From Pseudomonadota bacterium (GTDB taxonomy: Bacteria > Myxococcota_A > Polyangia > Polyangiales > Polyangiaceae): a stretch of DNA of 64,000 nucleotides. Made by a program: the position numbers and the translations under genes. This document shows positions 63,535-64,000 of the stretch, in pieces; within the stretch, counting starts at the first letter, position 1, and every line of letters starts with the position of its first letter. The DNA lies in NCBI GenBank assembly GCA_023431345.1, contig JAEYWK010000239.1, positions 1 to 64,000 on the forward strand. Reading direction: 5' to 3'. The notes under the pieces are model-generated. The model was given only the letters and a program-made list of their open reading frames with translations, had not been told where the DNA came from and ran no database searches.

Positions 63535-64000
63535 CCAGCGAGCTGTCCGAGCTCCAGCGTTCGCTGGCAGACGCCATCCGCCACGGCGGCGCGCTTCACA
63601 AGGACGCGCGGCTCGCGGAGCTTGCGGCCCAGCACGTCGCGGATAGCGCTCGCTTGAGCCCCGTCGAGCAGCTGGAGATCTACCGCGAACAGTTTTGGCT
63701 TCGTCACACCAGCTCGCTCGTCGAGGATTTCCCCGGGCTGGGCGGCATCTTGGGTCAAGCCGCCTGGGAGCAGCTCGTCGAAGGGTACCTGCGCGCGGTC
63801 ACGCCGAGCAGCTACACCTTGCGCGACTTGGGCGCGGGGCTGCCGACCTTCATCGCGGGGGCGACCTGGCTCCCCCATCGCGAGCTCTGCTTCGACATGG
63901 CGCGGCTCGAGCTGGCCTATATCGAAGTGTTCGACGCAGCCGATAGCGCGCCCCTCGCTCCCGAGCGGCTGGCTGCCGTCGCGGAGGACCGGCTCGGGGA
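63531..64000 (+). CDS. DUF2063 (HvfC/BufC-type) MNIO partner, C-terminus cut by window edge
   Basis: About 156 residues are visible, starting at ATG 63531 within an ATGA overlap with the DUF692 gene. LSPVEQLEIYREQFWLRHTSSLVEDFPGL and GYLRAVTPSSYTLRDLGAGLP match the DUF2063 N-terminal domain that recruits the precursor to the DUF692 enzyme. The end is outside the window, so further genes of the locus may follow. Confidence 0.88.
   Translation, partial: MTSELSELQRSLADAIRHGGALHKDARLAELAAQHVADSARLSPVEQLEIYREQFWLRHTSSLVEDFPGLGGILGQAAWEQLVEGYLRAVTPSSYTLRDLGAGLPTFIAGATWLPHRELCFDMARLELAYIEVFDAADSAPLAPERLAAVAEDRLG

Overview
The window looks like part of a chromosome from a high-GC myxobacterium (Myxococcota, probably class Polyangia). 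This is inferred from several traits seen together. They are several lipoproteins with Gly/Ala/Ser-rich linkers, a Ser/Thr kinase with a PEGA-like tail, an NtrC-type regulator, MCE/Mla genes, an AgmX/PglI-like lipoprotein, HEAT-repeat and C-type-lectin proteins, and frequent GTG/TTG starts with ATGA/GTGA overlaps. I saw no rRNA, tRNA, CRISPR array, insertion sequence or prophage. The content is chromosomal core plus surface, signalling and accessory genes.

Layout. 1-11.8 kb: a truncated M6-type metalloprotease, a CBS-domain protein, a DUF4397 lipoprotein, an HDOD / VDPW-motif / VWA-lipoprotein cluster, a darP (yjgA) three-gene cluster and an Ig-like lipoprotein. 11.8-13.3 kb: gene-poor, with an 18-bp palindrome and a ParE-type toxin-antitoxin pair whose toxin is frameshifted. 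13.3-16.8 kb: a four-gene MCE lipid-transport operon (STAS-MlaE permease, MlaF ATPase, MlaD, auxiliary lipoprotein). 17-23 kb: YaeQ, a DUF962 protein, a striking Cys-repeat protein, an OmpA/TSP3 protein and a Cys-rich lipoprotein, separated by strong hairpins. 23-31.7 kb: sugar metabolism (gnd, aldo/keto reductase, 6-phosphofructokinase, eukaryote-type xylulokinase) with an EamA transporter and RdgC. 31.7-36.3 kb: a MutS-like ATPase, deoC, amtB and a zinc-ribbon protein.

36.5-48.1 kb is a signalling region. It holds a PAS hybrid histidine kinase, a lipase, and a translationally coupled operon of heme oxygenase, bacteriophytochrome hybrid kinase with two receiver domains, and a double-domain KaiC-like ATPase. 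A beta-barrel-like protein follows, then a CheY flanked by two CheX-like phosphatases. The heme oxygenase can supply biliverdin to the phytochrome, and the KaiC-like protein is the likely partner or output.

48.2-61.8 kb: gap, recA, a Ser/Thr kinase, a C-type-lectin lipoprotein, an MshEN/HEAT protein, an AgmX-like lipoprotein, an NtrC-family regulator with a GAFTDA loop, a NamZ-family hydrolase and an Xaa-Pro aminopeptidase. 62-64 kb (cut by the window edge): a RiPP-type locus with a Cys-rich secreted precursor, a DUF692/MNIO iron enzyme and a DUF2063 partner. It resembles metal-binding bufferin/Hvf-type systems, but its precursor repeat is different.
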